Source of the DNA: Taenia hydatigena
Taxonomy: Eukaryota; Platyhelminthes; Cestoda; Cyclophyllidea; Taeniidae
Assembly: GCA_036345935.2 (NCBI GenBank)
Contig: JADWOT020001893.1
Coordinates: forward strand, 124,001-188,000
Reading direction: 5' to 3'
DNA length: 64,000 nucleotides
How positions within the stretch are numbered: the stretch's first letter is position 1; every line of letters begins with the position of its first letter. The translations under genes were made by a program, and so were the position numbers. Shown one piece after another: positions 27,225 through 40,360 of this stretch. The notes beneath the pieces were generated by a model that worked only from the letters and a program-made list of their open reading frames with translations, did no database searches and had not been told where the DNA came from.

Positions 27225-28786
27225 TAATTAATCTTACTAGCGATGCTGCGATTCTTGCTTTATTTCTGTTCCTACAACGAATTTCTCCACTCCCAGATAA
27301 GTCTCTGACCATAAAAACTAACAAGTGGTTCTTGATGAGCGTCACTTTAATGCTTTCCAGCTTGGTGAGTTGAATGCTTGCGTAAGCGATTTTGTTTTTG
27401 ACCCTTTATGTACTTTTGTGCATTTACGTCACCCAAAAGCATATTCCCAGCGTCAGCAATCAAAAGGTACGGCAAAGCGCCTGATACGAAATTACTTTGT
27501 GCTAGAATTGTTGGGAACAGTAGCATTCACTTCAGTCCCTTGTTCTTTTTTCCCCTTTATATCCCCACTAATCCACTCACTTCTAAATTTGTGCAGCAAA
27601 CTTATGATCCCAGCAACACTTTTTAGACTGCGTTTCGGGTTGACATGACATCATGTGTCAACAATGGCTACGAAAGGTATTAGGAACTAGATTTTATTAT
27701 GTTTAGGTGTCAAACACGCTCATTATAGATTGATCACCACGAACTCGCAGTATCATCATGCCTCCTAACGGCTTTGCATCGTCCAAATCCTTTGCAGAGG
27801 TCGTTTAAAAGCAGATGCTGCAGTGAAAAATCCAAAAGACAGAATGCTAAACTCACAAAGTCCATTGGGTAACAGAAAAGTTATTCCTCTTCCGCCCCAC
27901 CATCGTCACCTTTCGATGCCTTGATTTGATATCCAGCAAGAAAAACCATCCCGACCCATGTAGAGAGCTAATGAAACATCAACACAGGTAGGTAAAGAAA
28001 TCGTGACAAAGGATTTTAATCTTGCCCTAAAGAGGCGTGTTACTTTTCGAGCAGACAAGGTGGCAGACATCCCAGTGGTCCCAGATCGGTCTAGTCGAGC
28101 CGATGCATAATACTTTTTGCGTAAACATCGCTATCCTTGATTAGAAACTTCTAACGCTCTGTTCTTGCATTGATAGTAACCTGCTTAGGCTGTAAAAAGA
28201 AGTACCCAATGATACAGTGTTCGCTTATTATTGCCTTTGTTAAAGAAAAAGTCGCAGTGGCACTGCTGACTTTTTTTGCGCAGAGAAAGCCTTTATTGCA
28301 CGGTTCCCACAGGCTCCTGAAATAACATCACAACCTGGTTCTGAGTTGATTCTGATCCATGTTTTAATTAAGAAATTCCAAATCGTTTTTAGCATACACA
28401 TTCGTCTACTTCCAGATATTAGTCAAAAGATTTCCTATGCGATAATGCGTTACTGTTGGGGCATACCGTTAATTTTTGGGCGTATCAACTACTAATTTTA
28501 CAGGACATGGATATGAGTCAGTAGTTCACTGATACAGCAGTCGTTGTGCCCGCCACCGCATTTCGACTATTGTGATACCACTCATTCTGCACAGTTACGG
28601 TCAAACATGACAGCCACTACTCCAGCTTCTCTATTTTACAAAAATAAGCATAACCTCACAATTTTAAAAGCTTTTCATTCAATCCGTTGAAGGGCATTTA
28701 AAGAAGGTGCGATGGCAGGGCGTACAGACTAAAAATGTTATAAACAATCTGCTACAGGCAATTAATAATTTAAACTTAGGCAGTTT

Positions 28787-28838
28787 GTCAGGTAGATAGA
28801 CGGATACGTAGCAAGATAGCCAGGTAGATGGATGGATA
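28787..28838 (+). repeat. Decayed GATA/GGTA microsatellite
   Basis: AGGTAGATAGACGGATACG and CAGGTAGATGGATGGATAA show interrupted four-base periodicity. Confidence 0.55.
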
Positions 28839-29130
28839 ATGTTCAAGAAGCCACTCTAGTCTCCAGTGCGAGGAACCACGTGTCATTGTTAGCATCGCCA
28901 TACTTACTCTCATAGGTGACAAGAGAAATTTCAAGCTAACAATGCATGAACAGGATTTAATAGTAAGGTAAATTTATGCGATCACTTCCACATTGCGTGA
29001 GGAGGGTGGCGGTGTGCAGCAAACGAGTCGATTTCACCATTGTGCTATCAGTTTGATCTTCGCTTTTTTTCACTTCTTTCGTTTGCACTAACAAAGTGCG
29101 CCATGAGTTTTTAGTTTGCTGACTGCCTGC

Positions 29131-29310
29131 TTGACTGACATGCTCGTAGTGAGAACAGACTTCCGCACTCCAAGGTCCGTTATGCAAGCACTTCTATTGT
29201 TGATTTTTTGACAGCAGTGCACCCACCATCAATTCCAAAAACACTAGAACACTAATTCATCCTCACGAGTCTAGACGTACTGCAGAAAGCACTAAATGTA
29301 AGGTTGATGT
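29131..29310 (+). repeat. Family B repeat, copy 2
   Basis: This is the partner of the 22.47 kb copy, with GTGAGAACAGACT exact at 29148 and TTGTTGATT at about 29195. Divergence is substitutional with small indels, as in an old dispersed repeat. No terminal inverted repeats, poly-A tail or flanking duplication could be recognised. Confidence 0.6.
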
Positions 29311-30824
29311 AAGAGGCATGTTCTTTCTATTGAGGAGCAAATGGATACGTATGGGACCTCGGAAGAAGAAAAAGCCCTCAATACAGCTTAAAACTTGCCC
29401 TTGGATAGAACTTTGAGAGGAAAGGAATTTCGTCATTTCTTTTCCAAGTGATTATTCCATGATCACTTGAATACGGGTATGATTGTTATCGCGTATCTGC
29501 TAGAGACAAAATTCTGCATAAGAATGCAATTCGTGGAAGGTTTGTGTTTTAATGAGAAGGATCTCGGATTACAGGCTGTGGTAAATGGTGACTGATTCAA
29601 TGAATAAATTAATTTAAAAACAACCCGCAGTTTTGCTTGTTCATTGCCAAACATAAGTACCTCCTTGTCTACCTCCTTCACTTTACATTGACACTTTCAT
29701 TGAATTCAAGATCTTCAATCCGACATGTGGAAGTAAACATTGAGTTGCTTTACTAGTAGAGATCGCATACATTTTAGTATTTTGCGTTTTTTGTACTTTG
29801 CGGCGCAAACTGTGTTGGTAGGAAAGACTCGGAGTTTGCTCTTGTGTAAATTACATAGAGTAACATGTAAATCCTAGAATAATAGCATAGGAAGGATTTT
29901 TTTTTTCTACATTCCTATTAACGTTTGAATTAACTCTTCCTCCGAAAAACGGATTTTTTTAAGGTTTTGTTAAGGTATCTGTACCTCAATGTCGTAATGG
30001 TAGCCTACACGCCGTTCAATCTCATCTAATGCAATAAATTTTTCTGTTCATTAGTCAAAGGCAGGTTAAGAGTGTACTTACTTTTTGGGAGAATTCACAA
30101 TGATCATCTACCTGTCCATCTCATCATGGAAATCACTTTTTCATCAGCCGATCCCTCAGCCCCTCAGCTGCACTCCATTAGGCGAACGGGCTTGAATTAG
30201 AATTGCCTCAATTTATTCTCATGCTGAAGGTGCTAAAATTGAATAGAGGCAGGAAAGAAAATACACTTTTCATGTGCCTTCTGCTAAGAAAATTACTAAT
30301 TCAAACTTTTTGCATAAAATCCTGCACAAATGAAGGCCACCCACTGATTCCGCCGAAGTGATTAGGCCGAGGTGGATGAGGAAGCATATTTTCGGCAAAC
30401 TTTTATCCGTATGCGAATATTAATACATTTTCGTTTCTAATTAACGTAGAACAAAATTTGAAAGGTCTTAAAACTATGAAATTTAACAGAGGTAATTAAA
30501 AATTCAATGCTATTTAATGAACCAATCTTCAATGGTCAAATTAGAAGCAATTCCGAGTTTTTGTGGATTGTTGACGGGTTTGGCCTATTTAAGCTATCAA
30601 CTATCAGTTAGTTATTTTGCATTGTAGATTTTTAATTTTTCGCGGTTAAGACCACTTTAATTATCAAAAACTTCATCATTTGCTCTTGCAAATTTATACA
30701 GTTAAATCGGATTAAATACGATTGGTTATGCCCTTTAGCTACTACTTATTTGCGGGCTCTAATTTTATTGAAGGATTAAAACTAAAATCAACTACTGATA
30801 TTGTGACTTTTAATTGGGAAAAAA

Positions 30825-31000
30825 TGGACGCTAAAGAAGACAAAACACTCAGACAGAGCATGTTGTGTTGATGCATGAAATGGGGGTGAGGGTTGTTGGC
30901 TTGACCTGGAGGCCATACCGCCCGGTGAAGGCCCAATGAGGGAGTCCAAAGTGATCTGCTACTAAAAATAGGAGTGAAATTAACAACTAAAGTAATGAGA
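30825..31000 (+). repeat. Family A repeat fragment
   Basis: GAAGACAAAACACTCAGACA followed by GAGCATGT at 30836-30863 matches GAAGACAACACATGGACAGA plus GCATGT at 32565. The block GGCCATACCGCCCGGTGAAG at 30911 is the clearest form of a motif that recurs, more diverged, in other copies, and AACAACTAAAGTAATGAG (about 30981) matches the TAACCAAAGTAT landmark. Same orientation as the long copies. The minus-strand open frame over it is considered accidental. Confidence 0.5.
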
Positions 31001-32549
31001 AGTGGCAACAGATCAAGATGAGGAATATCTTGTAGTAGAAAGATGTGAATGCAGTGACTTATCTTAATGACGTAGTGTTAAAAACTCCCTGTCGTATGGC
31101 AAGCTGGATGGGTGGTAGTCACCTCCGTTTTTTATTACGCTCTAAATGGTTAGAATGCTGGGAGGTTTGAGATATCGTTTTGGAATGATTTTTGCTTTTG
31201 TGGACTTCGTCCTAGCAAGGCGATGCTTACTGCAGTGGATCAATTAGACAAAAGCTGCATAATTCATGCCATCCCTCTCTCTCTCTCCACTCGCATGGAA
31301 GCGGCCTTGCATGACTTTTTAATAAGTCACATCAGCCCATTATTTGGCAGCCCCATGTGCACTATTGTCTCCGTGTTTTAAGTAACTTTATCAGAATATT
31401 TTTTTCGTGTTTTTGGTACTGCTTAATCGGGACACTTGCACTATTTGACAATTTTGATACACTGATTTACCTGATGTACATTTCGGTTATTGTGGTGAGG
31501 AAGGGCATACAAACACGACAGTCAGAAATAGTATAATTCGTTTCTGTCTGTAAAAAATACATTGCCTTTCCGCAAAATTATTTATGTTTTATCAATAGAA
31601 GAGGACTAGTTGTTTAGAGGGTCGTTACCAAGTCCCAAACAAAACAACCAAATCGCGTGATTAATGGTAGGATTTCATTCCTAAACACGTGCCGTCACAC
31701 GGTCATCAAGTGTCAAAGTGTCACTGAGTGTCCTTCTTCGATAGGATAGCTTAGCGCTTTCTTTAATAATTTTTTAGCTCACCATGTAGAGCTGCTTTAT
31801 AATGAAAGTGACGGCAGTCATTACCACCAAAAAGTGTGCGATTTTGATTAACTCCTCGGGAACAAAGTGTGTCAGCAGATCGGTTGGATTTTAAGACCAT
31901 TTGCTAGACATTATTCGGAAAAAGATAAGCCCAAGTTCTTTAAAAATAATAGGCTGTAAAAGACGAAGAAATAAAAATGTTCTTTTTAACAACTTTGTTC
32001 TCAAGACAAACAGATTCTTTTTCTGGCGACAATCGGAAGAGAAGAAAAAACTTATTTGCACAAGAAAGCAGCATCATTTGGAGTTCTGTATCTTCTGCTT
32101 TTATGTGTATAAAATGAAAATTCTTTTAAAAATACAGAAATTTAAACGTAATGGTAATCATCCCTAGACGTCTTTAAAATTAGCAACTGCTTTTATCTTT
32201 AAATAAATGCTTTTGAATTTCAAAAATTAGGGTAAACTATCGTGCAAGGAAAAGTATCTTACAGCTAAATCTGAGTGCGAAGCTAGACGCGGAGTCGAAA
32301 GTCAGGAATGATTAGTAAAATTTAATTTTCGACTAGAATTTCTACAGAGTTTTTGAGTTTTATCTAACGAATTTAGCAGATGAACACTAAGCTAGTTGGG
32401 TGCCCTTGTGTAATGTAATCTACAAAGCTTTTTTAAGACAGCAAAGTTTGCTTTATCGGATTTAACAGTATTTTCTAATATGTTTATTTCAATCCCAAAG
32501 TAAAACAGTTTTATTTAACTTAAGGTATAAGTCATTGCGGTTTTAGGAT

Positions 32550-33545
32550 TTTCTGGTGACGGAAGAAGACAACACATGGACAGAGCATGTATTGTCGACG
32601 AAGAGAAGGTCTGAGGACTACTGACATGACCCAAAGGTCATGCGTGGAGCTTCAGACACCCATGAAATCGCATCGAAGCTTTGAATTAATAACCAAAGTA
32701 TCACAAAACCCTCCCTTTCATCTGTTAAGTGCTGCCATTGGAACTCGCCTTAATCAACCTCACGCGTCGATCATCATGACGTAGTCGGTCTAGCTAGGAG
32801 GACAAACGCGAACCAGCGACACCAGCTATCATAGTTGTCTGCAACCGGGAAGACGTCTGACCGCAATATCACTAATTTTTTCCTCAAATCTTACTGAAAT
32901 CTGCTACGGAGTAGAGTCATTTAATTGGGGAGCGAGTTCGAAAAGAGTCCAATGGGGATAATAATTCGTGTCTGTTGCTCCTTCCTCACTTTGCTTTCAC
33001 TTCAGTGCTAAAATTCTATTGAGCCAGTAGGGCGATGGAGTAGGTGTTACGAGTTCACTTAGTTGACAACTTCATTTGGATAATATAGGCTACTTCGTAC
33101 CGAAATCCTTTAGATGGTTCATGGCTAGTGTTGCCTCAGGTGTTAATGGCACTCCTGTAGAACACAGAACTAAAATCGTTTCCTAAAGTCAGCGTCATTT
33201 TATTCCTTCTCTAAGGGATCGTCACAGATTCTTTCATCCACATTACGTGGCATTTCCCATCACGCTAAGGTACAACATTTAGCAATGGAAATCGGAGTCG
33301 TCAGCCTTCGGGACTGAGTTTGCTTTTCGATGATACTAAGGTAATACCTCGAGTCCTCTCCTAAAGACGAAATAAGGCACAATGCATAGGTGCGACATAT
33401 ATTTTCAACGTAGAGAAGAGTTGAGAACTACTGGCATGGCCCGGGTGGCATGTCGCTTAGCAAAATGTACTAAAAACAAGGCCTGAGTGTCCGCCAAACC
33501 AAACAAAGCGTTAGATGTATAACTAAAGTATTATATAAGGAACTT
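32550..33545 (+). repeat. Family A dispersed repeat, longest copy
   Basis: This stretch aligns by eye with 58330-59095 in the same orientation. Shared landmarks in order are: TTAATAACCAAAGTAT-like (about 32686) against TTACAAATAACCAGTGTG (58450); GTAGTCGGT (32781 and 58501); TCACTTCAGTG (about 32998 and 58754); TCGTCACAGATTC (33219 and 58911) followed by CATCCACA; GCTAAGGT (about 33264 and 58954); and a block beginning AAAGACGAAATAAGGCACAA at 33364. The last block also resembles 32565-32640, so this locus may hold one and a half copies. No open frame is preserved and no terminal repeats or target-site duplications could be defined. Confidence 0.55.
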
Positions 33546-33549
33546 TTTC

Positions 33550-36500
33550 GGTCACCTAAAATTCCGAATAGCCATGTTCTGTGATTGAAAATGAGTACAG
33601 TTATTCTCTAAAGTCAAATATGAAAGAAAAGCAAAGTAAAAAGAAGATATTTAGCCTTTACAATAGCATTCTCTTCTCGAAAGTGGCGGTATCCCGAACA
33701 ATTAAGTCGTGTTTATGATGCTCCTCTTCAAGACCTCGTTTGTGATAAACCAGAAAAGTCTCAAAGTGTATAACAGACCCGTTTGTCGTGGAAAGACAGA
33801 GAAAAAGAGAGAGAAAATGCAACGTACGAGATTGTTTGTACACTAAACCTCCTCTTCTCTACGTATGCGGCATTGGTAGTTTTTATCATTCTTTTGCCGC
33901 TAAAAGCCGCTAACTTGAGGTGGTCAATGCCTTTTAAGCGGCATAGTGACTCAATAGTTTTCTCTTTCCTTGTAGCAAGAAAAAATGACTCTGACTCTCC
34001 GTGTGGGGGAACACCACCACCAACCCCCACTCTGTGTCTACCCTCAGACTCAGATTGGGAGATTTCTGTGTCTGTGTATGAGATATGTCACAAAGAATAC
34101 TGACTTAGACGTATTGTCTGAGTAATGTGGATGGATTTGGCTTTGCAAAAGTCGGTAGCTTAATTAAAAGCTGCGGAAATTTGATGAAAGGTAGCTAACG
34201 CAGAAGAGTAAAGACACCGGATCGTTGTGAATTAATCGTCCTTTGATGCCGAACTAAGAAAACTTTCCATTTGCAATAAAATAAAAGGCCACAAGGCTTC
34301 TCTGCTAGATCAGCTAGCACACAAACTGCTCGTTTTCTTATCCAAAGTTGCATAACTCATGGCATTTTATGGTAATAATGAGAAGCACATCGTTAAGGAA
34401 AGGTCATGAAAGTAGATAGTATAATCAGTAAAGGGCCTAAAACGTGGTAGCTGATTCTTCATAACGACCCTGGTGATGAAGTTGGTGGTGGATTCTACAA
34501 TCGAGCACAATAAGAACGTAAAATTTTGTCTAGTTTGAGGCACTAAAACAATAGGAATGGTGTAGTGACTACAGTTTGGAGAAGCCTACTTAGAAGTGGC
34601 CTAGCCCAATTCGTGGTGGTGAAATTTTGCCAACTCTATTATTTGTTGAACTAATCGCCAGGACTACAGCCTTCTGCCTTGAATAGGTTCTCGAGGCAAC
34701 GCAAGCTTTCTGCGAATTGCACTTTTTATTCCTAACCACCTTTATCTCTATCATGACCATTTCTCGGTTGTCAGCCTATCGTCCCTTATCCTTTGCATGG
34801 AATAATTTTCTTTTGTAAGAACAAGAAGATGTAGCAGTCATCGCTTGGACACAAGGTGGTAATACGGGATTTGTCATGAGATTGTGTTTTTTCCTCTTCA
34901 CCAAAATCAGCAGGGTGATGAGGAGCGGCGACGGACTGGCACGTTCCAATCAGCGGTGAACAGCAGTCAAGGTCTTCAAGAACATTTTTGCTCGTCTGAT
35001 GCCTTTCGATGCCACTACGCTCCAAGTTAATGAAGACAAATTTAATTTTAATCAGTTCTTTTGATGTTTGGGCATGTCATTTGGCTGGTAACGCAAACAC
35101 TTTATTGGAAGTAACGAAAGAGGTATTTTAGAGTTGGAAAAATCTAATTTATCTAAGAACTAAATAATTCAGAAATAAGTGCATTATAAAGCAATTATTA
35201 ATAAACTTTTAAGCACGGAATTACAAGGCCACAATTTACTGTTAAGAGCTACCAATGAGGGCTTTAACATGGACCTGTCAAACGATACATGAGGAATGGC
35301 AGGACTTGAGGACATTAATTACACATACCTTTTCCTTTTAAAAACGAAGGATTTTGCGTTGCTTTTAACAAGCTGTTTCGTGAACTTGTTAATGAGCCGA
35401 AGCTTTTTTGGCATTTTGTAGGAAACCTTTGAAGAGCCTTCTACTTGAAATGCCTTCTTCAGCATTCTAAGTTAGCAATTAACTGCAACTACATATAAAC
35501 TTTCTTTAAGAATGGATTTCGAGTAAGTATTTGGTGTAATGTTAATATTTTGTTTGAAAAATGGAGATTTTAACTCCTTAGGCTGAATCCTTTGCCTTCA
35601 TCAACAGTATGGGGGTTCCAGCTATGGCTGAAAGCGCCTTTTCATTTCGCATGCAAGAGCTTCGATTTGTCAAACCATGAGATCTTTCACAGAGACAAGA
35701 GAGGAGGAAAAGGCATTTAGTGTCAAAGTTTATGCGCATAGCATTCTAAAGTAATGGTTCAAAGGTGTGATATAAATGACCATTTTGCATTGATCAAACA
35801 GCGGTCCATCTACCATTAGCCCACATCTTCCACATCGAACCCGCCTTGCGTTTTTCAGCCCCGAAAGAAGCCTTATATGAAGGATACAATGCATTCTGCA
35901 TGATCATGAAAAGCAAAATTATGAAATGCTTTTATGCTGGGCTTGAATGTTTTTGACGAGGCCGGTTACAACTGAAGTGGCCACAAAACTCTCAAAGCCT
36001 TCAAAACTAAGGCGCATTCTAAATACCCACGCAAACTTTGACCAGCTTTTTATTTACCGAGCAGTTTAGCTGACGGCTTTTAAATCTTAGCCCTCCAAAG
36101 GGATTTTTCTCTTTAATCTCTCCTTTGCAACAAGAATTTGTCTGTCATCAGTTTATACCTAAAATCATGGCCACTTTCATAAATACCAGTCAAATAATCA
36201 AATTTGAATGAAAAAACGGACCTACTATGTTGGGTAACAGCAGTACCGCAGCAAAGTAGCTCCAAAATCAAAATAAGCAACAGTTTTGTCGTTGATCCCA
36301 GAGCGTTCTCCAACATTAATTGACCTTTAACAAAGTCTACCTTCGTCAAAAATTTGGGAACACATTTTTCTCACAGAAAAATAAGCTAACAACGCCTCGT
36401 CAGAGCAGCCCATTTGGGAAGATAAAAAAGACTTGTTTGTGTGTGCCTCAGCGAGAGAAAGAGAAAAAACGCTTCACCATGAGTGCGTCACCTCTCTCTC

Positions 36501-38540
36501 TCTCTCCCTGTCCGCCACCAGTTTTTCTCACCACCGCCGCTGCAGATTTTGTTGTTGTCATTGTGGCACCCTCTCTCGTGTTTATCGCCACGTCATGACC
36601 CACCCGTCGCGTCATCACTGTCTAGACGCGTAATGGAGCATTGCATCGGCCTAAAGCCCCTACGACCTGAGTACAACCGGCTTATTTTTTACTCCTTTCG
36701 TCCACCCTGCTCGTCTGATTGCCCTACCGACCCCACTTCTGACCAACCCACTGCTACCACATTCCATTCCTGAGGTACGAGGTAACCCATCACTGTTATG
36801 CTTAGAATTATAGGAATGGCGCATCTGAGATGTAATATTGCGAGGTAACTTAATGTGAGCCTGTCACCCACTTAAAGCACTTTTATTTGGTAAATTTTGA
36901 GTGGGATCGCTAACATCCGATAAATCAATTAATCCTTGAGAGCCACCTCGTGGTTCATGATGGATATGAAATTGTGAAAGAGGAAGTTAACAAATAAATA
37001 AATAACATGTGATTTACCGCTTTGGTGTGACAACAACTGTCGTCGTGTCTCTGACCTACCAATATTTAAAATTCAGGAATAGTGCCAATTTTTATAGTAA
37101 GTTACCATATCGGTTTGTACTACGATTCAGCGCACTCGGCTATTGTGCTAACGGGTAAAAAGCTGACGTTGGACTTGTGTCGCTCACATGTGACACAATT
37201 CGCTGAAGTGTCAAAAAAGGCATTGTAACTAATGTTTGTGTCCAAAGGTACCATTTGCAGTCCTAGTCGTTGTGGATACTTTCTAGTCTTCCAAATTAAA
37301 TAATGATTAGCGCTAAAAACGGTGGCTTTCTCGAAATGAGTCCATTTGGTTACATCACCTGCAACCACAACTGCATTAAAGGCTGCCTCGCACATTCGGT
37401 ATCATAGATCTCCTCTCCTTTCTGTCATTCGCGACCCTTTTAAAACATTGGTAAACACTACGCTCCATCCTGATTATTAACCTTAATGCTTCCCCCCAGG
37501 ACTGCTATTTTTACCTCTGTAGTTGAATCTAATGGAATGGAAAGACATTCACTTTGGCGCGGTAAATGAGCCGAACACGGCGTTGTCTACATGATTAGTC
37601 AGAGCAATGAGTAGCCCCAGTAAGGTGTTGCAAATCACCTGGAAAGTGCCGACAAACAGGTGCTATATCCACGGAACCTTAGAGAGAATTTCCTGTCCTC
37701 TCGACACCGCGAAGTTTTTTGGTTAATGAGTCCCACTTGGTGGGCACTGTTAATAAGAAATTAGCTTTTTCCCTTGTTAAAATTAGTATTTCGTACATTA
37801 TATGTTACACCATTAGAACAAGGATACTAGTTAAAAAGCCTCATTTGGGTATCTTGACGTGAACCATGGGAGAAATCATTCTTGCCTTCTGATGACTCCA
37901 GCAATTTACCGAAATAAATATTTTTAAAATTATTGTTTACATGCTATGCATTTCCATTTGCTGAGATATTTCCGGACTTTATGAGTATACCTTTAAAACA
38001 CTTGAAAGTCTTGCTTAAATCCGATCCAGCCGCCCAATGTGAGGACCGCCACACCCTGCAAATGCTGATCCGCACAGAAAAAGCTCCACAGTGCGGTGGA
38101 TAGATTAACAGGTCAAAGGAACCGTGAAACAGATCGAAACATAAAAATCTTTGGCGTAGACAGGGCAATTACTGTAACGACCTAGGCCGGCCCTCGAGAT
38201 GAAAGAGGTTGAGTGGAAAGAGCCATGGAGGCCATTCCACTAAAGGAAAATACAAAAGCGACGTATTTTTAGTGCTCACGGAACCAAAATGCAGGCATAG
38301 AAAAACTATTGAAATATTTAAAATTGTTGTCAAAAGCCCACTCCTAGTCTTTTAGGTACTCACACAATTCAAAATTCAAAGTGGACAATGTTATGAGGAC
38401 CTAAACTAAGCTATTTATGCGTGATTCCTGCTGAAAGCTCCTAATTTGCGATCAGAAAAACACTCTAAATGAGTGATTTAGAGACTGCGCTTCGACAATC
38501 AATTTTTAAGCCTGTCAATTTTCAGTTTTCTAGCTAACTT
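33550..38540. other. Non-coding DNA with CT-rich patch
   Basis: Overlapping open frames at 33.76-34.10 and 36.32-36.77 kb come from GA/CT-rich stretches such as AAAGAGAGAGAAAATG (33804) and CTCTCTCTCTCTCC (36493). Apart from the 37.1 kb frame nothing coding-like is seen. Confidence 0.4.
37120..37395 (-). CDS. Unassigned open frame of 91 codons, coding status uncertain
   Basis: A minus-strand frame runs from ATG 37395 to TAG 37120 and includes MCEAAFNAVVVAGDVTKWTH, HYLIWKTRKYPQRLGLQMVP and NCVTCERHKSNVSFLPVS. Composition is balanced and the frame has no low-complexity part, unlike the neighbouring CT-rich open frames at 36.3-36.8 kb. A CAG|GTGATG string lies inside it, but no clear exon boundaries can be drawn. 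No family is recognised. Length alone is compatible with chance. Confidence 0.15.
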   Translation of the reverse strand: MCEAAFNAVVVAGDVTKWTHFEKATVFSANHYLIWKTRKYPQRLGLQMVPLDTNISYNAFFDTSANCVTCERHKSNVSFLPVSTIAECAES

Positions 38541-38544
38541 ACTT

Positions 38545-39430
38545 TGAAACTCAGACTCGGAGTTTGCTTTGACATGAGGGAATTCTATGCTACAAAATTG
38601 AAGAGCAGCAACCTTCTCTTCGACCACATCCTAAGCATAGATTTCTCATTATTGCTAAAAGCAATTCCGCCTCTAAACGACTAAAGTTACTCATTTTATA
38701 CTTGCTCATCTCGATTGACACCATTCAAAATCTACAACGACTCCCGACATGAACCGGCTCAGGTAAATACTCTTTGACAGTTTGCAAAATTTCATAGTTC
38801 TTGTGGTACTTTTAATTTTGCTCTTTACAGTTTTAAAAATCCCGATTCCATCTATTAAATACAGTTTGGCAGATTATTTTTTTACTACATTTCATCTTAC
38901 ACTCCATTGTCTCCCTGTGCATTCCAGCAAGAAACTTGAACATACACTTGTGAGGCATCGCGCTTAAACAATGAACTACTGTAGCACCCTATGACTTCCT
39001 TAAATACAAAACAAGACATGATTGTAGACGACTCTTCTCTTTTCTTCTATTCCATTAAACCACCCTTACCATGAGAAGGCTGGTTGCTACAAGACACTTT
39101 CATTATAGGCTGAAGGATTGTGCAAGGTAACTATGTCCAAGGGTGTAAAACGAGGGTGTGTCTAGCTTCGGAGAGCGACTACGGTGTTCTAAGACCAGGT
39201 TAAAATTGCCCTCTCGCCTCTGATCTACAAATCACATTTAAAGAACATAAATATTACATTAATACTGGGGCAGAATAATGTACTGGTGGCATATAGAGAG
39301 GCTGAAGAGAGGGCTACTGTCACGGATCGGAGACCAGGCCGCCCAACGGATGTACATTGGAGAAGGCTTCAGGTGCTCCGTCACCAAAAAGTAAGAGTTA
39401 TAAACAATCAAAGTACTGCATGAAAGATAA
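38545..39430 (+). repeat. Broken family A repeat pieces
   Basis: Three separated landmarks occur in family A order: AGACTCGGAGTTTGCTTTGA at about 38553 (compare GGACTGAGTTTGCTTTTCGA at 33320), ACTGTAGCACCCTATGACTT at 38978 (compare 8415), and GGAGACCAGGCCGCCCAACG at 39328 with ATAAACAATCAAAGTACTGC near 39400 (compare 33450 and 33517). The intervening sequence is unrelated or too diverged to align by eye. AGACTCGGAGTTTGCT also occurs exactly at about 29827. Plus orientation. Confidence 0.35.
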
Positions 39431-40149
39431 CCTGTTTAGATTACAGATTGACAACGTTGAATTTGACAGCGCTAAATGCTAATAAAAAGTCATCAAAGTC
39501 TGCCAAGATTTCGTGCACAATTCTGAGCCAAACAAAGGTAATTTAAAGGTGTGACAAGGAAATGTTTTTACTGCAAACATTTTGTTGAGCTATTTATCTG
39601 ACCTTGCTTTCTTACTAATAATTTTTTTTATTGCTTTATCAAAAAAACTTTGAAGGCAGCTTATTCATTGTGGCGTCGTCAGACTCCGGATTCGCTCAAC
39701 CAGAACTCATCGCATATATTGCCATGCAACATACAGAGTACCCGAATATTGGCATGTACTTATTAAACAAAACTAAGAATCACTTTAAGATTAAATTAAA
39801 AAGCTCGTTTTATGCTTATTATACCTCTATTATTAATAGTTTGTAGGTTGACATACATTTGCCGTTTGTCAGAACCCAAAAAGCTCCTTTCACATGTACT
39901 ACACCATGACGACTTTTACATAAAAGATAAAATAAATTTCGGGGAAAAGATCTGATGTGCGTATGCAGCTACTCAAATAGCAGTAAAAAGCTAGACTGAT
40001 TAAATTAGCTTCCCTTACCTCAAAATGTGTTAATTTTTCACTTCTGTCACTATGCACCTTAAGGCAATTTTGCATTTTGGACAGGACCTTTCCTCAACAG
40101 AGTTTCCTCAATGGCTCAGTACTCTCAGCAATCGTCGCCTTAGTGTAAG

Positions 40150-40360
40150 TATCAGAGAGAGAGAGAGAGGGAAAGATAGGGAGGCAGAGAGGGAGGAGAA
40201 AATTCCAACTTTAGCAGAGCGGCTTTGCAAAAAAATTGCGCGTGCGCGTTTGCTCGCTGCCAACCCGCCACTAGCACTGGTGCTTCTGCTGCTACTCCTC
40301 TGTGGGGGAGAGGGGCGAAGGGATTAGGGCAGCCTAAACTCTCCTCAATTCCCTCCTCCC
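40150..40360. repeat. GA tract and GC-rich patch
   Basis: AGAGAGAGAGAGAGGGAAAG (about 40155) is followed by GCGCGTGCGCGT (40237) and CTGCTGCTAC (about 40287). Open frames on both strands here (for example 40052-40327) are attributed to composition. Confidence 0.55.

Larger units (their letters stand above)
27240..30820. other. Non-coding DNA, one unassigned frame
   Basis: A 107-codon plus-strand frame (27325-27648) is present but phenylalanine- and leucine-rich in its second half and without splice support. The rest holds family B copy 2 and the GATA-like microsatellite. Confidence 0.4.

Noticed and set aside
27325..27648. Plus-strand frame of 107 codons
   Set aside because: Hydrophobic Phe/Leu-rich second half comes from a T-rich stretch; no exon borders fit.
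28288..28310. TATTGCACGGTTCC, which carries the miR-92-type seed
   Set aside because: No complementary arm is present within 100 bases on either side, so no microRNA hairpin forms.
33761..34103. Open frames on both strands, one with a membrane-like segment
   Set aside because: The stretch is GA/CT-rich at its left end and the two strands are equally open; nothing favours either.
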